Notes under the pieces: model-generated
Told to the model about the DNA's origin: nothing
Seen by the model: only the letters and a program-made list of their open reading frames with translations
Databases searched by the model: none
Part shown: positions 21,187 to 30,200 of the stretch, piece by piece
How positions within the stretch are numbered: position 1 is the stretch's first letter
Layout: each line of letters starts with the position of its first letter
IMG/VR virus record: IMGVR_UViG_3300024229_000020
Span: 1-32,659 of that record
Length of the DNA stretch: 32,659 bases
Strand: one strand, 5' to 3'
Source: a virus
Position numbers and translations under genes: made by a program

Positions 21187-22494
21187 TTACTCGCCTTTGT
21201 ATTCTTTATATAAGTCTGTTAGGCTTTCTTCTAGTTCTTTGCTGTCATGCAAAGGAAATGAATTACCTTTTAATGCTGACTTATCTTTAGGTCCATTTAA
21301 ACCACCTGACTGTTTGTTTAACTGCGTATCAACATCAGTTGTTTGTGGGTTAGGTGAATTAGCTAGTTCTTCATTAGCTTCTTCAGCTTCTGGCTCTTCT
21401 TCACCTTTGTATTCTTCATAACCTTGTGGTTGACCAGCTAGTTGCATCATTTGTTTAACCATATCAACATGATCACCTTGAGCATTAATATTAACTGACT
21501 CTTGGCCTTCATCATTGATTGTTTGTGTTACTTGAACACTTTCATTAACCTGTTCTGCTTCTTCTGTAACTACTTCCTCTTCTGGAAGTTCTTCAGCTAG
21601 CTTTGATTCAAACGCTCTTGTTAGTTCATCTACTTCTGTTTCTTCAACAGCTTCTTTAGCAGGACGACCACGACCACGCTTTGGTGCGTTTGGATCTACT
21701 AATGGATCAACTGGTTCTAGTGAAGTAACTTTTGACCCTGTGTCTGTATATTTGTAATGTCTACGTTTACCGTCTAAGAATGTAACAGTAAATCCTGCTT
21801 CATCATCTTTGTACGGATCCATTTCAACTTGGTGACCAGCTTCTTCATGTTTTTTAATAATGTCAGCAACATGTTCTGGGCTATATGCTTCTTCAATTGA
21901 CTCATATGCTTCTTCAACACCACACGCTTTCATAAATCTTTCTTTGTCAAAACGTGGATTCATTGCCTTAAATTTATTACAGTAGTCTTTTGCTTTAGCT
22001 GTACGATCAGCCATATCTGGATTATCTTTAAGTAAGTCAGCTACCATTTGGAAGTCTTTTCTAGTAGGTCCTTCAGCAACAACTTCTTGTGCATCGTCCT
22101 CATGTACTTCAATTTCTTCTTTAACTTCTTCTACTTCTTCTTTATCTTCTTTTTTGTCTTTTTTAGCATCTAGCATTTTTTGAAATGCCGCTTTCTGTGC
22201 AGGACTTTGAGCTTCAGTAATAACTTCTTCTTTTGTTTCTACTGACTCGTTTGTTGTTAAAGTATCACCAACTACTGCTATTGTATCAACACCTGCTAGT
22301 TTAGCAATGTCTTGTGGAGTTGATGTTGGAGTATATTCTGTGTATGTACTTTCTGCTGTTACTGCTGGAGTTTGTTCAGCAACTGCTTCTGCTGGTGCAG
22401 TAGTCATTGCTTCTGCTGATTTAATAGCCGCTGTTTGATCTTCAGTCGGAGTTTCAATCTGCTTTAATTTATCTAATACGTTTTGCATGTCCAT
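21187..22494 (-). CDS. Large acidic protein with an AT-hook, probably prohead-associated
   Basis: 435 residues, low in complexity and rich in Glu, Ala, Thr and Val. APQ/TEE-type spacer segments alternate with short folded units: SPEHVADIIKKHEEAGH to RHYKYTDTGS (205-252) is one. PKRGRGRPAK (271-280) is a canonical AT-hook that would bind the minor groove of AT-rich DNA. QLAGQPQGYEEY and NKQSGGLNGPKDK (393-405) are recurrent motifs in marine T4-like genomes. Several LAGV and NESV elements repeat. An assembly core or packaged DNA-compacting role fits, but the protein is not identifiable further. AGGAC precedes the start. Confidence 0.6.
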   Translation of the reverse strand: MDMQNVLDKLKQIETPTEDQTAAIKSAEAMTTAPAEAVAEQTPAVTAESTYTEYTPTSTPQDIAKLAGVDTIAVVGDTLTTNESVETKEEVITEAQSPAQKAAFQKMLDAKKDKKEDKEEVEEVKEEIEVHEDDAQEVVAEGPTRKDFQMVADLLKDNPDMADRTAKAKDYCNKFKAMNPRFDKERFMKACGVEEAYESIEEAYSPEHVADIIKKHEEAGHQVEMDPYKDDEAGFTVTFLDGKRRHYKYTDTGSKVTSLEPVDPLVDPNAPKRGRGRPAKEAVEETEVDELTRAFESKLAEELPEEEVVTEEAEQVNESVQVTQTINDEGQESVNINAQGDHVDMVKQMMQLAGQPQGYEEYKGEEEPEAEEANEELANSPNPQTTDVDTQLNKQSGGLNGPKDKSALKGNSFPLHDSKELEESLTDLYKEYKGE

Positions 22495-22508
22495 AATGTT
22501 TAGTCCTA

Positions 22509-23099
22509 TTATCTAGCTGAGCTTTTAGGCTCTGGCTTTTTGTTTTCAGTACTACCCACTGGACTCTTATCGCCCATCGGTAAGTCGTTAGTAGATTCAG
22601 CTTTAGGGGTTTCGCCTCCTGCTACTTCAAATTTAGCATCACCTGGATTTTCAATATGATCTTCTGGTTTAGCATGTTTTTCTTTTGCTTCTTTTTGTTC
22701 TTTAGTTTCTTCTGGGTAATCTTTTTCTAGTAAAGGAGCTTCTTCAGCTTCTGCACCTTCATTGTTTTCCCATCCATCTGCAAATGCCGAAGTAACAATT
22801 TTAATTTGTGATTGTGGCTTACGTGTGCATGCTTCAATCATTTGAAATAGTTCTTGCTGGCTTGCTGGATAATTTAATTCAACTTCAAACATACAAACTT
22901 CCATGTTTTTAACACCTGGAAAATCTAATGGATCTTCCATAACTGGAGTTGTTTTAGGCTCAGTCATTTTAATAATGTCATAACGCCCTAATTGTTCTTC
23001 TAAATGTTTAATACAGTCAGCATCACAGCCTCCTGCTACTTTAATTTTGTAAGAGTAAGTTTGAGCTGACTCTGTTAAATATTGTGTAAATGTTTTCAT
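22509..23099 (-). CDS. Protein with capsid-leader-like N-terminus, unknown function
   Basis: 196 residues. MKTFTQYLTESA is the closest match in the window to the T4 internal-protein leader, with a candidate gp21 cut after LTE. Residues 15-110 look like a folded alpha/beta domain (YKIKVAGGCDADCIKHLEEQL, MEVCMFEVELNYP). Residues 120-196 are a flexible acidic/Lys/Pro tail. A late octamer lies 24 bases above the ATG, with AGGGGAAT as ribosome site. It starts the run of small virion or packaged genes; head localisation is inferred. Confidence 0.68.
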   Translation of the reverse strand: MKTFTQYLTESAQTYSYKIKVAGGCDADCIKHLEEQLGRYDIIKMTEPKTTPVMEDPLDFPGVKNMEVCMFEVELNYPASQQELFQMIEACTRKPQSQIKIVTSAFADGWENNEGAEAEEAPLLEKDYPEETKEQKEAKEKHAKPEDHIENPGDAKFEVAGGETPKAESTNDLPMGDKSPVGSTENKKPEPKSSAR

Positions 23100-23122
23100 A
23101 TTTTTTTATTCCCCTATGGTAG

Positions 23123-23130
23123 TATTTATG
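23123..23130 (-). promoter_or_regulatory. Late promoter octamer CATAAATA
   Basis: 24 bases above the ATG at 23099, overlapping a small inverted repeat (GTAGTA / TACTAC). Confidence 0.65.
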
Positions 23131-23133
23131 CTA

Positions 23134-23646
23134 CTACTCATCTTTTGGTGTATCTTTTTTTAGTAATTCTTTTAGCAGTTCATTTCGATCAAGGACCATT
23201 CCTTCTCCTTGTTCAACATCATCTGTTTCGTTTCTTTTATCTTGCAGTTGTCTTTCTTTTTGATCTAGTTGTGCTTTCTTAAGTTGTAGATCAACCATAC
23301 GTAACTTTTTGTTTATTTTAGCAGTTTTTGCTGTAATAGCGTGTCCTAGTAGTCCACTAGCAACACCAAATATCTCTGATGAAAAGCGTGAGTCTACATT
23401 CATACCTAAGTCCATTAAGTCTTTGTATGAATTTTTAGCCATATCTGCTAGGTCATCCATTTCATTGTCGCCGGCTTCTAGTCCTCTAACACTTGGAAGT
23501 GCATCTTCAATTTTTTCTATGTTAGTTAATGTTTCTTGTGGTAACTGTGGCTTAGCCTTTGTTTCTTGAGGCAAAGGTTCTGTAACATCAACCTCTTCTT
23601 TGTCTTTAGGATCTAAGTTAAATATTTCTTCTAGTTTCTTTGTCAT
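23134..23646 (-). CDS. 16: Probable small terminase subunit gp16
   Basis: 170 residues against 164 in T4. An acidic, proline-rich N-terminus (1-58) is followed by a helical core: DNEMDDLADMAKNSYKDLMDLG, SRFSSEIFGVASGLLGHAITAKTAKINKKL (88-115) and a coiled coil MVDLQLKKAQLDQKERQLQDK (117-137), then a charged tail. This is the helical-core plus coiled-coil plan of T4 gp16, which forms rings that regulate gp17. No sequence-specific catalytic motif can confirm it. It is coupled to gene 4 by TAATG overlap. gp17 is 7 kb away, unlike in T4. Confidence 0.55.
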   Translation of the reverse strand: MTKKLEEIFNLDPKDKEEVDVTEPLPQETKAKPQLPQETLTNIEKIEDALPSVRGLEAGDNEMDDLADMAKNSYKDLMDLGMNVDSRFSSEIFGVASGLLGHAITAKTAKINKKLRMVDLQLKKAQLDQKERQLQDKRNETDDVEQGEGMVLDRNELLKELLKKDTPKDE

Positions 23647-24080
23647 TATCTTGCCCCACTTCTAAATATATCTTCTTCTGTAACTACTCTAAACCGTAGT
23701 CCGTTTTGTTTACACCATCGCATTGCTTGTTCCCATTTAGCATGATTAATTGCTACTGTTTCTGCTAGCCTACGATTTTGATTTTTACTTTCAATTATAC
23801 TTTGATTTTTAGGTTTAATTTCTACCAGCTCTGTTATTAATTTACCTGTTTTGTCTTGGTACTGGACTAAAAAGTCAGGAATGTAATTTGTATTTTTACC
23901 TGTGAACGGGTGTTTGTAAGGGATCTTAACACATTCACTTGCCCACTTGACTACGCTAGGATGCGAATCACAAAATTGCATAAATGCACTTTCCCAACTA
24001 GATCGATAGGTTGGTGCTTTACTTCCTACAAATTTTTCTGGATTTTTTACAGTGAACTTACCTTTGTGAAATCTAGCCAT
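23646..24080 (-). CDS. 4: Head completion protein gp4
   Basis: 144 residues. TYRSSWESAFMQFCDSHPSVVKWASE (24-49), IPYKHPFTGKNTNYIPDF (53-70) and ELVEIKPKNQ are landmarks of the T4 gp4 (gp50/65) family, needed after DNA packaging to finish the head before tail joining. E30, D69 and the ELVEIK pair E87/K89 also give a complete PD-(D/E)xK nuclease signature of the TnsA type. AGGTG precedes the ATG. Confidence 0.82.
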   Translation of the reverse strand: MARFHKGKFTVKNPEKFVGSKAPTYRSSWESAFMQFCDSHPSVVKWASECVKIPYKHPFTGKNTNYIPDFLVQYQDKTGKLITELVEIKPKNQSIIESKNQNRRLAETVAINHAKWEQAMRWCKQNGLRFRVVTEEDIFRSGAR

Positions 24081-24083
24081 TAG

Positions 24084-24443
24084 CTACACCTGCACGTTTC
24101 TTGCGGCATAGATATTTGGTTGTTGTACATTTGTAACGCCTAACAATGTTGCTTTTGATCTTAAACCATTAAGATAGTAAGCAATAGTAGCATTTACAGA
24201 AACACCATCTTGACCTTTCATTTCCTCAAGTATGTCTAATGCAGACTTTTCATACCCTGTAGCAATTTGAAATACTACTCCTGTAAAGTCATCTGCAATA
24301 TTTGGATTTTGATATAGATCTAAAAAATATGCTCTAATAAGATCATACTCGTTAATATCTACTTTAATTTCTCTTTTATAGAAGCTGTCAAAGATTATTA
24401 TAGATGCATCAGTGTCTGACTTTTTAATGTTAACTGTACTCAT
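24084..24443 (-). CDS. Conserved tail-region protein, unknown function
   Basis: 119 residues. FDSFYKREIKVDINEYDLIRAYFLD (18-42) and ATIAYYLNGLRSKATLLGV, ending PNIYAARNVQ, form a helical protein I know from the same tail region of other marine T4-like genomes. No catalytic motif, Cys or membrane segment. It lies between the tube-like baseplate protein and gene 4; a tail assembly or baseplate role is suggested by context. TAAATA lies five bases before the ATG with no ribosome site. Confidence 0.6.
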   Translation of the reverse strand: MSTVNIKKSDTDASIIIFDSFYKREIKVDINEYDLIRAYFLDLYQNPNIADDFTGVVFQIATGYEKSALDILEEMKGQDGVSVNATIAYYLNGLRSKATLLGVTNVQQPNIYAARNVQV

Positions 24444-24447
24444 ACTT

Positions 24448-26154
24448 CTATTTAACCCTAATTGTACTACTGGTTAGATTATCTACTGGTGCTGGCGATG
24501 TTCGTAGTCCAGAATCTGACAACGGTTTTTCTATTTTTGGTTTAATTTTGGCACCGCTCCTATTTGCAAAAGCTACAACTTCTGCATTACTCTTTGTAAT
24601 ATCTGTACTAATTTCTGGAGTTGAGTTATATACTGATCCATCAGGTCTTCTATAAACGTCTGTTACTATCATTCTTCCTATAGTTGCAGTTTGTGCAGAG
24701 ACTCCAGCACCTCCTGCTGTATTGCTATCAGCTACCGCACCAACCACTACTCCTCCAGCATAACTAACATCTTCAAGAGTTGTTCTTCTTTCTAAAACAG
24801 TTCCTACAGGCCACCCTGGCGGATTAAATATTTCTTCTTGAGATGTAATTGATTCAGCTTCGACACTGACAGCACCAATACCAGCAACACCAACATTTTG
24901 TCCGTTACTTGTAGCTCCAGAATTTCTTACACGTGTCTCATTTTGTGCCAATGGTGCTAATGACCCTCTACTTTCTTCAATTACTTGAGCTCTTGTTTTA
25001 GCTTTTTTTGTACTAGGACTAGGAAATACTGTTGCTGATGTTGCTGGATTGCCTGTTACTTTTCTAATTTCTTTTGAAGCTTCAGCATTAATCTCTTCTT
25101 TAAATGTATCATTTGGATCATCTATCTTACTGTAATTATAAACAGCAGAACCACCTTTAATTACTGCACCCAATAAATTACCTTGTGATAAATCTTCAAA
25201 TGCACCTACACCAGCATCTAATATTCCGCCCTGACCAAAGAAGGAGTTAGTGGTCCCTGGACGGCTTAGTGAACTTGGCACTGTATCATAGTGTTCTGAA
25301 CTATTGAATCCTGGTACTTGACTTTTTCCAATAGCACCACTACCATATTTTACTGATTCAAATTTGATAGTCATTGAGTTTGACATCGAATCGCCACCTG
25401 CTGAATAATCATAAGTGTCGTGTCTAAAGTCTGTAATAATTGGATTAACTAATGTGTAAGAAACAAAGCTATGTTGATTAAATCCATATATTGTAATATC
25501 TCTAAAGAACTGAGGCTTGTCAATTGCTCCACCAACACCTTCGCCTATATATCCCCAATCGTTACCTATTTTATCTGGAGCATATATATCTCTAGCATTT
25601 TGATCTGCTTGGTTACCGCGACTTGCTGGTCCTTGAATACCACCAAATATATCGTCGGTATTTATTGGAAGTATACCGTTAACAAAGTCACCAATGCCTG
25701 TACCTGATAATAGATTAGTTGATTGTGTTGATTGATTTCCGCCGTAGGCTTGAGCAGGATCTTTATAGAAATAGTTGTAGTATGCAAACCATAATGATCT
25801 TACAATATCACTTGAATCATCATGGAAGTCAACTTGTACTGGTTCGTAGTTAATTTTAGTTTGGATGTTACGCTTTCTATTGTATTGATTCATCGTTTCA
25901 ATATCAAACGTATAGTTTGGTAGTTGAATAGATTTAGTCAACACACTGACACGCGAACTATCTCTTGCGCCGAAGAGTTTCGTTAGTCCAGGTATCTCAG
26001 TTGTATTAACATTGAAATACACATGGAAAAGGTATTTTAACCTAGGTGCAAGGGCATATCCAGCAGATGTAAAAGTTTTGCTGGCGTGCCTGTAGTCTTT
26101 TAGATAATCACCACCCAAGAACCCCTTCAAAACATTGTCGAAGAAGCCTGCCAT
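24448..26154 (-). CDS. Baseplate tail-tube-like protein (gp48/gp54-like)
   Basis: 568 residues against 364 (T4 gp48) and 320 (gp54). Residues 25-125 have the tube fold shared with gp19: LKYLFHVYF, SVLTKSIQLPNYTFDIETMNQYNRK (about 70-93) and YEPVQVDFHDDSSDI. FFRDITIYGFNQHSFVSYTLVNP and NSMTIKFESVKYG continue it to about 275. The last 280 residues are Ala/Ser/Gly/Thr-rich with little folded character, an extension not found in T4. gp54 starts tube growth and gp48 caps the baseplate hub; I cannot decide between them. AGGT precedes the start and gene 19 is immediately upstream. Confidence 0.72.
   Translation of the reverse strand: MAGFFDNVLKGFLGGDYLKDYRHASKTFTSAGYALAPRLKYLFHVYFNVNTTEIPGLTKLFGARDSSRVSVLTKSIQLPNYTFDIETMNQYNRKRNIQTKINYEPVQVDFHDDSSDIVRSLWFAYYNYFYKDPAQAYGGNQSTQSTNLLSGTGIGDFVNGILPINTDDIFGGIQGPASRGNQADQNARDIYAPDKIGNDWGYIGEGVGGAIDKPQFFRDITIYGFNQHSFVSYTLVNPIITDFRHDTYDYSAGGDSMSNSMTIKFESVKYGSGAIGKSQVPGFNSSEHYDTVPSSLSRPGTTNSFFGQGGILDAGVGAFEDLSQGNLLGAVIKGGSAVYNYSKIDDPNDTFKEEINAEASKEIRKVTGNPATSATVFPSPSTKKAKTRAQVIEESRGSLAPLAQNETRVRNSGATSNGQNVGVAGIGAVSVEAESITSQEEIFNPPGWPVGTVLERRTTLEDVSYAGGVVVGAVADSNTAGGAGVSAQTATIGRMIVTDVYRRPDGSVYNSTPEISTDITKSNAEVVAFANRSGAKIKPKIEKPLSDSGLRTSPAPVDNLTSSTIRVK
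24449..24454 (-). promoter_or_regulatory. TAAATA element five bases before the ATG
   Basis: TTAAATA followed by GAAGT and the ATG at 24443. It overlaps the stop codon of the gene upstream, so it could be chance. Confidence 0.42.
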
Positions 26155-26160
26155 AGTCTA

Positions 26161-26778
26161 TTAACCTGTTACTACTGTGCCTAGTGCTCTACCAACTTCT
26201 GTGCCTACACCGTCACCAATTGGTGTTTGTATAGCATTATCAAATCTAATCGATGCTGTTACAGTTGCTGGAGCTGAATCTGTATATGTTAAGTCGTTAT
26301 AGTTAACTGAAGTCAAGTAACAACCATATAGTTCCCATGTTTCTAAAACAACTGGTTCATTAGCACCGTTACCACCGTCTAATACTTCGCAACGTGTAAT
26401 AAATTTATAGTCAATACCTGCTGAAGCAGATGATTGTTCCATAAAGTCAAATTGTTTCTGTAACTGTTCGCCCATTAATTTTGCAACGTTGCCGCCTGCA
26501 TCATCACGGAAGTTTACTGTTACGTCGTCCCATGTATGTTTACCTGCCATTCTCATTTTTGAGTTATAAAGATCAATTGTAATATCTTCAAACGAAACTG
26601 ATGGTCTAGTAAAGTCCATTACTTGTTTTGTTAATTCTGTTCTTGGTGTTGAAACACCTAAGTTTTCAAATACTGCTCTAAAGCGGTACTTGAGTTTTGG
26701 CATCAATAAGCCTTGCGTTGATGCACTCTGATCGCTCGCTAAAGGTACAGTCATTTTTGTTAATGATGAAACCGCCAT
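26161..26778 (-). CDS. 19: Tail tube protein gp19
   Basis: 205 residues against 163 in T4. LKYRFRAVFENLG (29-41), MDFTRPSVSFEDITIDLYNSKM (53-74), HTWDDVTVNFRDDAGGNV and LYGCYLTSVNYNDLTY follow the order of gp19. It polymerises inside the sheath to make the rigid tube through which DNA passes. A late octamer lies 28 bases above the ATG and AAGGAG is the ribosome site. The gene lies between the sheath gene and the tube-like baseplate gene. Confidence 0.93.
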   Translation of the reverse strand: MAVSSLTKMTVPLASDQSASTQGLLMPKLKYRFRAVFENLGVSTPRTELTKQVMDFTRPSVSFEDITIDLYNSKMRMAGKHTWDDVTVNFRDDAGGNVAKLMGEQLQKQFDFMEQSSASAGIDYKFITRCEVLDGGNGANEPVVLETWELYGCYLTSVNYNDLTYTDSAPATVTASIRFDNAIQTPIGDGVGTEVGRALGTVVTG

Positions 26779-26805
26779 TTGTATATCTCCTTCTTGTTAT
26801 GCAAG

Positions 26806-26813
26806 TATTTATC
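26806..26813 (-). promoter_or_regulatory. 19: Late promoter octamer GATAAATA of gene 19
   Basis: 28 bases above the gene 19 ATG, just after the sheath terminator. Confidence 0.78.
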
Positions 26814-26826
26814 ACTCTGCAGTCAC

Positions 26827-26850
26827 AAAAAATGGCTCCGAAGAACCATT
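26827..26850 (-). terminator. UUCG-loop terminator after the sheath gene
   Basis: Minus-strand stem AATGGTTC / GAGCCATT (8 bp, one G-U pair) closed by a TTCG tetraloop, then a run of T. The C(UUCG)G cap is the classic T4 terminator form. It lies 27 bases after the gene 18 stop. Confidence 0.88.
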
Positions 26851-26876
26851 ATCTGCGTATATAATTACTTATACTT

Positions 26877-29800
26877 TTATAAATTACCTGCTTCAATTTC
26901 TCCAGTGTTTTTAATTCTTACTGGAATGTAAATGAACTCAACTGCTTTAGTTGGTTCAATAGCAATATCAATATAAAGTTCATTTCTATCAATTCTTGCT
27001 GGAGTGTTGTTTGTTTCATCACAAACAACTAGGTAATCGTAAATACCACGTTTAGCAGTAATATCGTTTAATAACTGTTCTACTGCATTCTTAACTTCGT
27101 TACGTGTAATTGTATCATTTGGTTCAAACATAAATGCTTTACCAGTTGCTTCTAATTTACCACGTAAGTATGCAACTAATCTAGCTACGTTAATTCTGTC
27201 TAGTGCTGATGTAGCACCTGCAACAGTTTTGTTACCGTAGTTAGTTAAGCCGCTACCTGGAACAAAAGTTAGTGGGTTAACATTGTTTTCATATAGAGTG
27301 TCACGTACTGATTCTCTGTTTGCAACTTGTTCAAACTCACCAGTTGCTGTAACATAACCTAATGCTGTAACATTGTCAATTAAACCACGTCTGTTACCTG
27401 CTGGAGCTAACCATGGATAACCTTGCTCGTCGTTTCTAATAATTGTTCTTAATATCGCATGTGATGCTGGAACAACTACTGCTGTGCCTGTTAAGTCATT
27501 TGCTCTAGCTGACGGATAAAATACTGACGCATATGGATCATTTGTTACTAGTCCATCTTCACCGTCTGTACCTTCACCACCTGCATCGCTTGCCCAGTTT
27601 TGTAACGCTGTTGAGTTATCTGATAATCTAAATGGTGTATCACCAATAACAAAACCAGTGTTGTTTCTGTCATTGTTAAGTGCTACCATATTTTGAATTA
27701 ACTCTGGATAACCTGGAGCCGCTAATAAGTTAAACTCTCTTTGTTCTTCACGTATTGCTGTGTTTGTATCAATGCCTGCTTTCATAGCCGCTACCACAAC
27801 TTGACGTTGTGCTTTTCTACCCATGTAAGGTGAACCATCTGCTTTATTACCTGACACAGTTACCCACGCATCTTTGTTTGTTGGTAAGCTAGCATCTGGA
27901 AAGTCAGTTGCATTAAAGTAATCTGTTTTATATTGTTTAACTGTGTAACCTGAACGTCGTGTGTTAAACAATAATGTACCTGCTGGATATAGTGCCGCAC
28001 TCGGTGCATCTGCATCTAGATAGTTGCTTGATGCTAGTGCTGTAATAGTTGCTATATCTCCACTTACTGGATCAACATCTGCTGTTGACCAACGAGCGTC
28101 TGCAAATAAAATACCGTTTTCTGTTGTTTGATCTGCGTTATCAATAGTTACCCATTGATCAGTTCCGTCAACACTTTCCCAACGTTTAACTATTGGATAG
28201 TTTTCTAAGTCACTTGAGTCTAACCATAAGTCACCATATGCTAATGCTGTTTTAGCAGTATCGTTCTGTGTTGTTGGTGCACTTGCTGATACTTGAATAC
28301 CTTTAGCATTTGTGTTAGAAAGATTGAATCCTCTAACATCATTTGTTACTGTTAGGTAACCTTTCCAGTTAGAACCATCATGTACTAGCATGTCAACTTC
28401 GTCAACTGCTGAATGATACCAGTATGTTAAGTTAGCTGGATCCTGTGTAGGTTCAGTTGCTTTAGCTTCATATGTTAATGAGTTCCAGTTTGAAAATATA
28501 ACTGTTGAACCGTCTGCTTTAACTCTTGTGTTAGCACCTAAATCAGCTAACGCTGAAATACCAAACGCTTCTAATGTAGCTGTATTTGTTGTATCTTTAA
28601 TTTCAATAGCACCACCTTGTGTATGCTTAATTGTTAAGAATCCATCAGTTACTGAAGCAACAGTGTTAGCTACACCAGCAGTATTAAATGCTGAAGCATA
28701 GTCTTGAATTGTTGTACCACTAACTGTAGCTGTAACTGCTGTTGTCATTGTTGACGAACCTTTCGCACTAGCTGAGATAGTAAATTCTGAACCTGTTGTA
28801 ATTGTTGGATTAGCTGTTGTTGATGTTACTGTTGTTTCGCCTGTTTGTGAACGAACATGTAATTTTAATGTAGCTGTATAGTTTTCAGACCAATCTAGAT
28901 ATCCGTATACTACACCTGCTGTAACATTTCTACCGCCGCCTGCTGGATCAAGTTCTTTATTTGCTGTGGCATCATCAGCGTATAATGGAACTGTGATTGT
29001 AGTCCAAGCATCTGTAGCTTCATCATACTGTTTAACAACAATGTTAGCACCATTGTTAACTGAAGTAGTTTTTTGCCATAAAGAGCCTGTTGGACGTGCA
29101 GTTGTGTCAGTTGATTTCCAACGTGGTAAACTTGTATGCTTAGCCTGTGTAAATTCTGGAGCATATTTTGTACCAGCTGTAATACTTAAATCTGTTAGTA
29201 GTGTACCTGTGCCTGCTATAATATCCCATGCACCATCACCTGCTGATCCTTCTGGAGTCACATCTGAGTCTGCATAAATTTCTAGCTTGCCTTCAACAGC
29301 GGCCGCAGTAATACCAGCAATTGATAAAGTGTTAATATCACTTGCTAACGAAGTAACAGTTGTACCTGAAGCAGTAACAGTTATACCATTAATAATAATA
29401 GTATGTCCTGCTGTTAGTACTGGATTAGTTGTTCCGCTTTGTACTGAGTACCAAGCATTTTGCCAATCGTCTGATCCAACTAATACCCACGCACCTGCAC
29501 TATTTTTATAGTAAACTGGATTTGCTGTGTTAGTTGTAACCACTGCATAATCACCAATTGCGCCAACTGATGCTTTTGGAACACCACCAGTTAAGTCGTC
29601 TGTTGATGTAATTGCTACTGGTACTTTATTTGTAAATTTACCAGTCGTTGCACTAAATTCAAATAAACCCCATTTAGTTTCTGCAGTGTCTAACCAGTAT
29701 GAATTATCATCTGCGTCACCAACTGGTCTAGTTAGTCTTGCTGATAGTGCCGCTAAGTCAACGTCAACACGTTGAACGTATGCTCTGTTAGAAACACCTA

Positions 29801-30101
29801 ACACTGAGTGAGCGGCTAATAATCCGTATTCATTAAGTTCGTAGCCATTTAATGGAGTACCGTTAGTACTTGAATAAAAGAATGGACTACCGTATAGTGA
29901 TGCTAGTTCTCGTTGACTAGTCACTAGTTGTATGTTGTTTGCGTTTGCGGCAGTTGTTGCTGTCGCTACTCCTGTTCCTGTACCACTTACTTTATTTTGT
30001 GCTGTTGCAATAAGCAAATAAGGAACTGAATTTGTTGCGGCTGGTAAGTATTGACTTTCGTCAACTACGCTTACTTCTACGCCTGGGGATACTAATGCCA
30101 T
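26877..30101 (-). CDS. 18: Tail sheath protein gp18, enlarged
   Basis: 1074 residues against 659 in T4. The N-terminus MALVSPGVEVSVVDES and the C-terminal third (REEQREFNLLAAPGYPELI, GYPWLAPAGNRRGLI, NPLTFVPGSGLTNYGNKT, FMFEPNDTITRNEVKN, AVEFIYIPVRI) are diagnostic of contractile sheaths. The extra 400 or so residues lie between about 150 and 760: Thr/Ser/Ala/Gly-rich beta segments including two similar units (ITVTASGTTVTSLASDIN and TATVSGTTIQDYASAFN), likely surface domains. It forms the contracting outer tail. A canonical late octamer is 43 bases upstream. Confidence 0.95.
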   Translation of the reverse strand: MALVSPGVEVSVVDESQYLPAATNSVPYLLIATAQNKVSGTGTGVATATTAANANNIQLVTSQRELASLYGSPFFYSSTNGTPLNGYELNEYGLLAAHSVLGVSNRAYVQRVDVDLAALSARLTRPVGDADDNSYWLDTAETKWGLFEFSATTGKFTNKVPVAITSTDDLTGGVPKASVGAIGDYAVVTTNTANPVYYKNSAGAWVLVGSDDWQNAWYSVQSGTTNPVLTAGHTIIINGITVTASGTTVTSLASDINTLSIAGITAAAVEGKLEIYADSDVTPEGSAGDGAWDIIAGTGTLLTDLSITAGTKYAPEFTQAKHTSLPRWKSTDTTARPTGSLWQKTTSVNNGANIVVKQYDEATDAWTTITVPLYADDATANKELDPAGGGRNVTAGVVYGYLDWSENYTATLKLHVRSQTGETTVTSTTANPTITTGSEFTISASAKGSSTMTTAVTATVSGTTIQDYASAFNTAGVANTVASVTDGFLTIKHTQGGAIEIKDTTNTATLEAFGISALADLGANTRVKADGSTVIFSNWNSLTYEAKATEPTQDPANLTYWYHSAVDEVDMLVHDGSNWKGYLTVTNDVRGFNLSNTNAKGIQVSASAPTTQNDTAKTALAYGDLWLDSSDLENYPIVKRWESVDGTDQWVTIDNADQTTENGILFADARWSTADVDPVSGDIATITALASSNYLDADAPSAALYPAGTLLFNTRRSGYTVKQYKTDYFNATDFPDASLPTNKDAWVTVSGNKADGSPYMGRKAQRQVVVAAMKAGIDTNTAIREEQREFNLLAAPGYPELIQNMVALNNDRNNTGFVIGDTPFRLSDNSTALQNWASDAGGEGTDGEDGLVTNDPYASVFYPSARANDLTGTAVVVPASHAILRTIIRNDEQGYPWLAPAGNRRGLIDNVTALGYVTATGEFEQVANRESVRDTLYENNVNPLTFVPGSGLTNYGNKTVAGATSALDRINVARLVAYLRGKLEATGKAFMFEPNDTITRNEVKNAVEQLLNDITAKRGIYDYLVVCDETNNTPARIDRNELYIDIAIEPTKAVEFIYIPVRIKNTGEIEAGNL

Positions 30102-30143
30102 AATATTTTCCTCGTTTATAATTCAGTATATAACTGTTACGAA

Positions 30144-30151
30144 TATTTATA
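30144..30151 (-). promoter_or_regulatory. 18: Canonical T4 late promoter TATAAATA of gene 18
   Basis: Exact T4 late consensus, 43 bases above the sheath ATG. Confidence 0.85.
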
Positions 30152-30200
30152 CGATTAGACCTAAATCACCCTGTTATGTGAGCCTTTGCAAAGGTTTTCT

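Noticed and set aside
30183-30194. CCTTTGCAAAGG palindrome followed by TTTT as a plus-strand terminator
   Set aside because: The stem is at most four pairs with a four-base loop and no plus-strand gene precedes it; it may be a protein site but nothing supports that.
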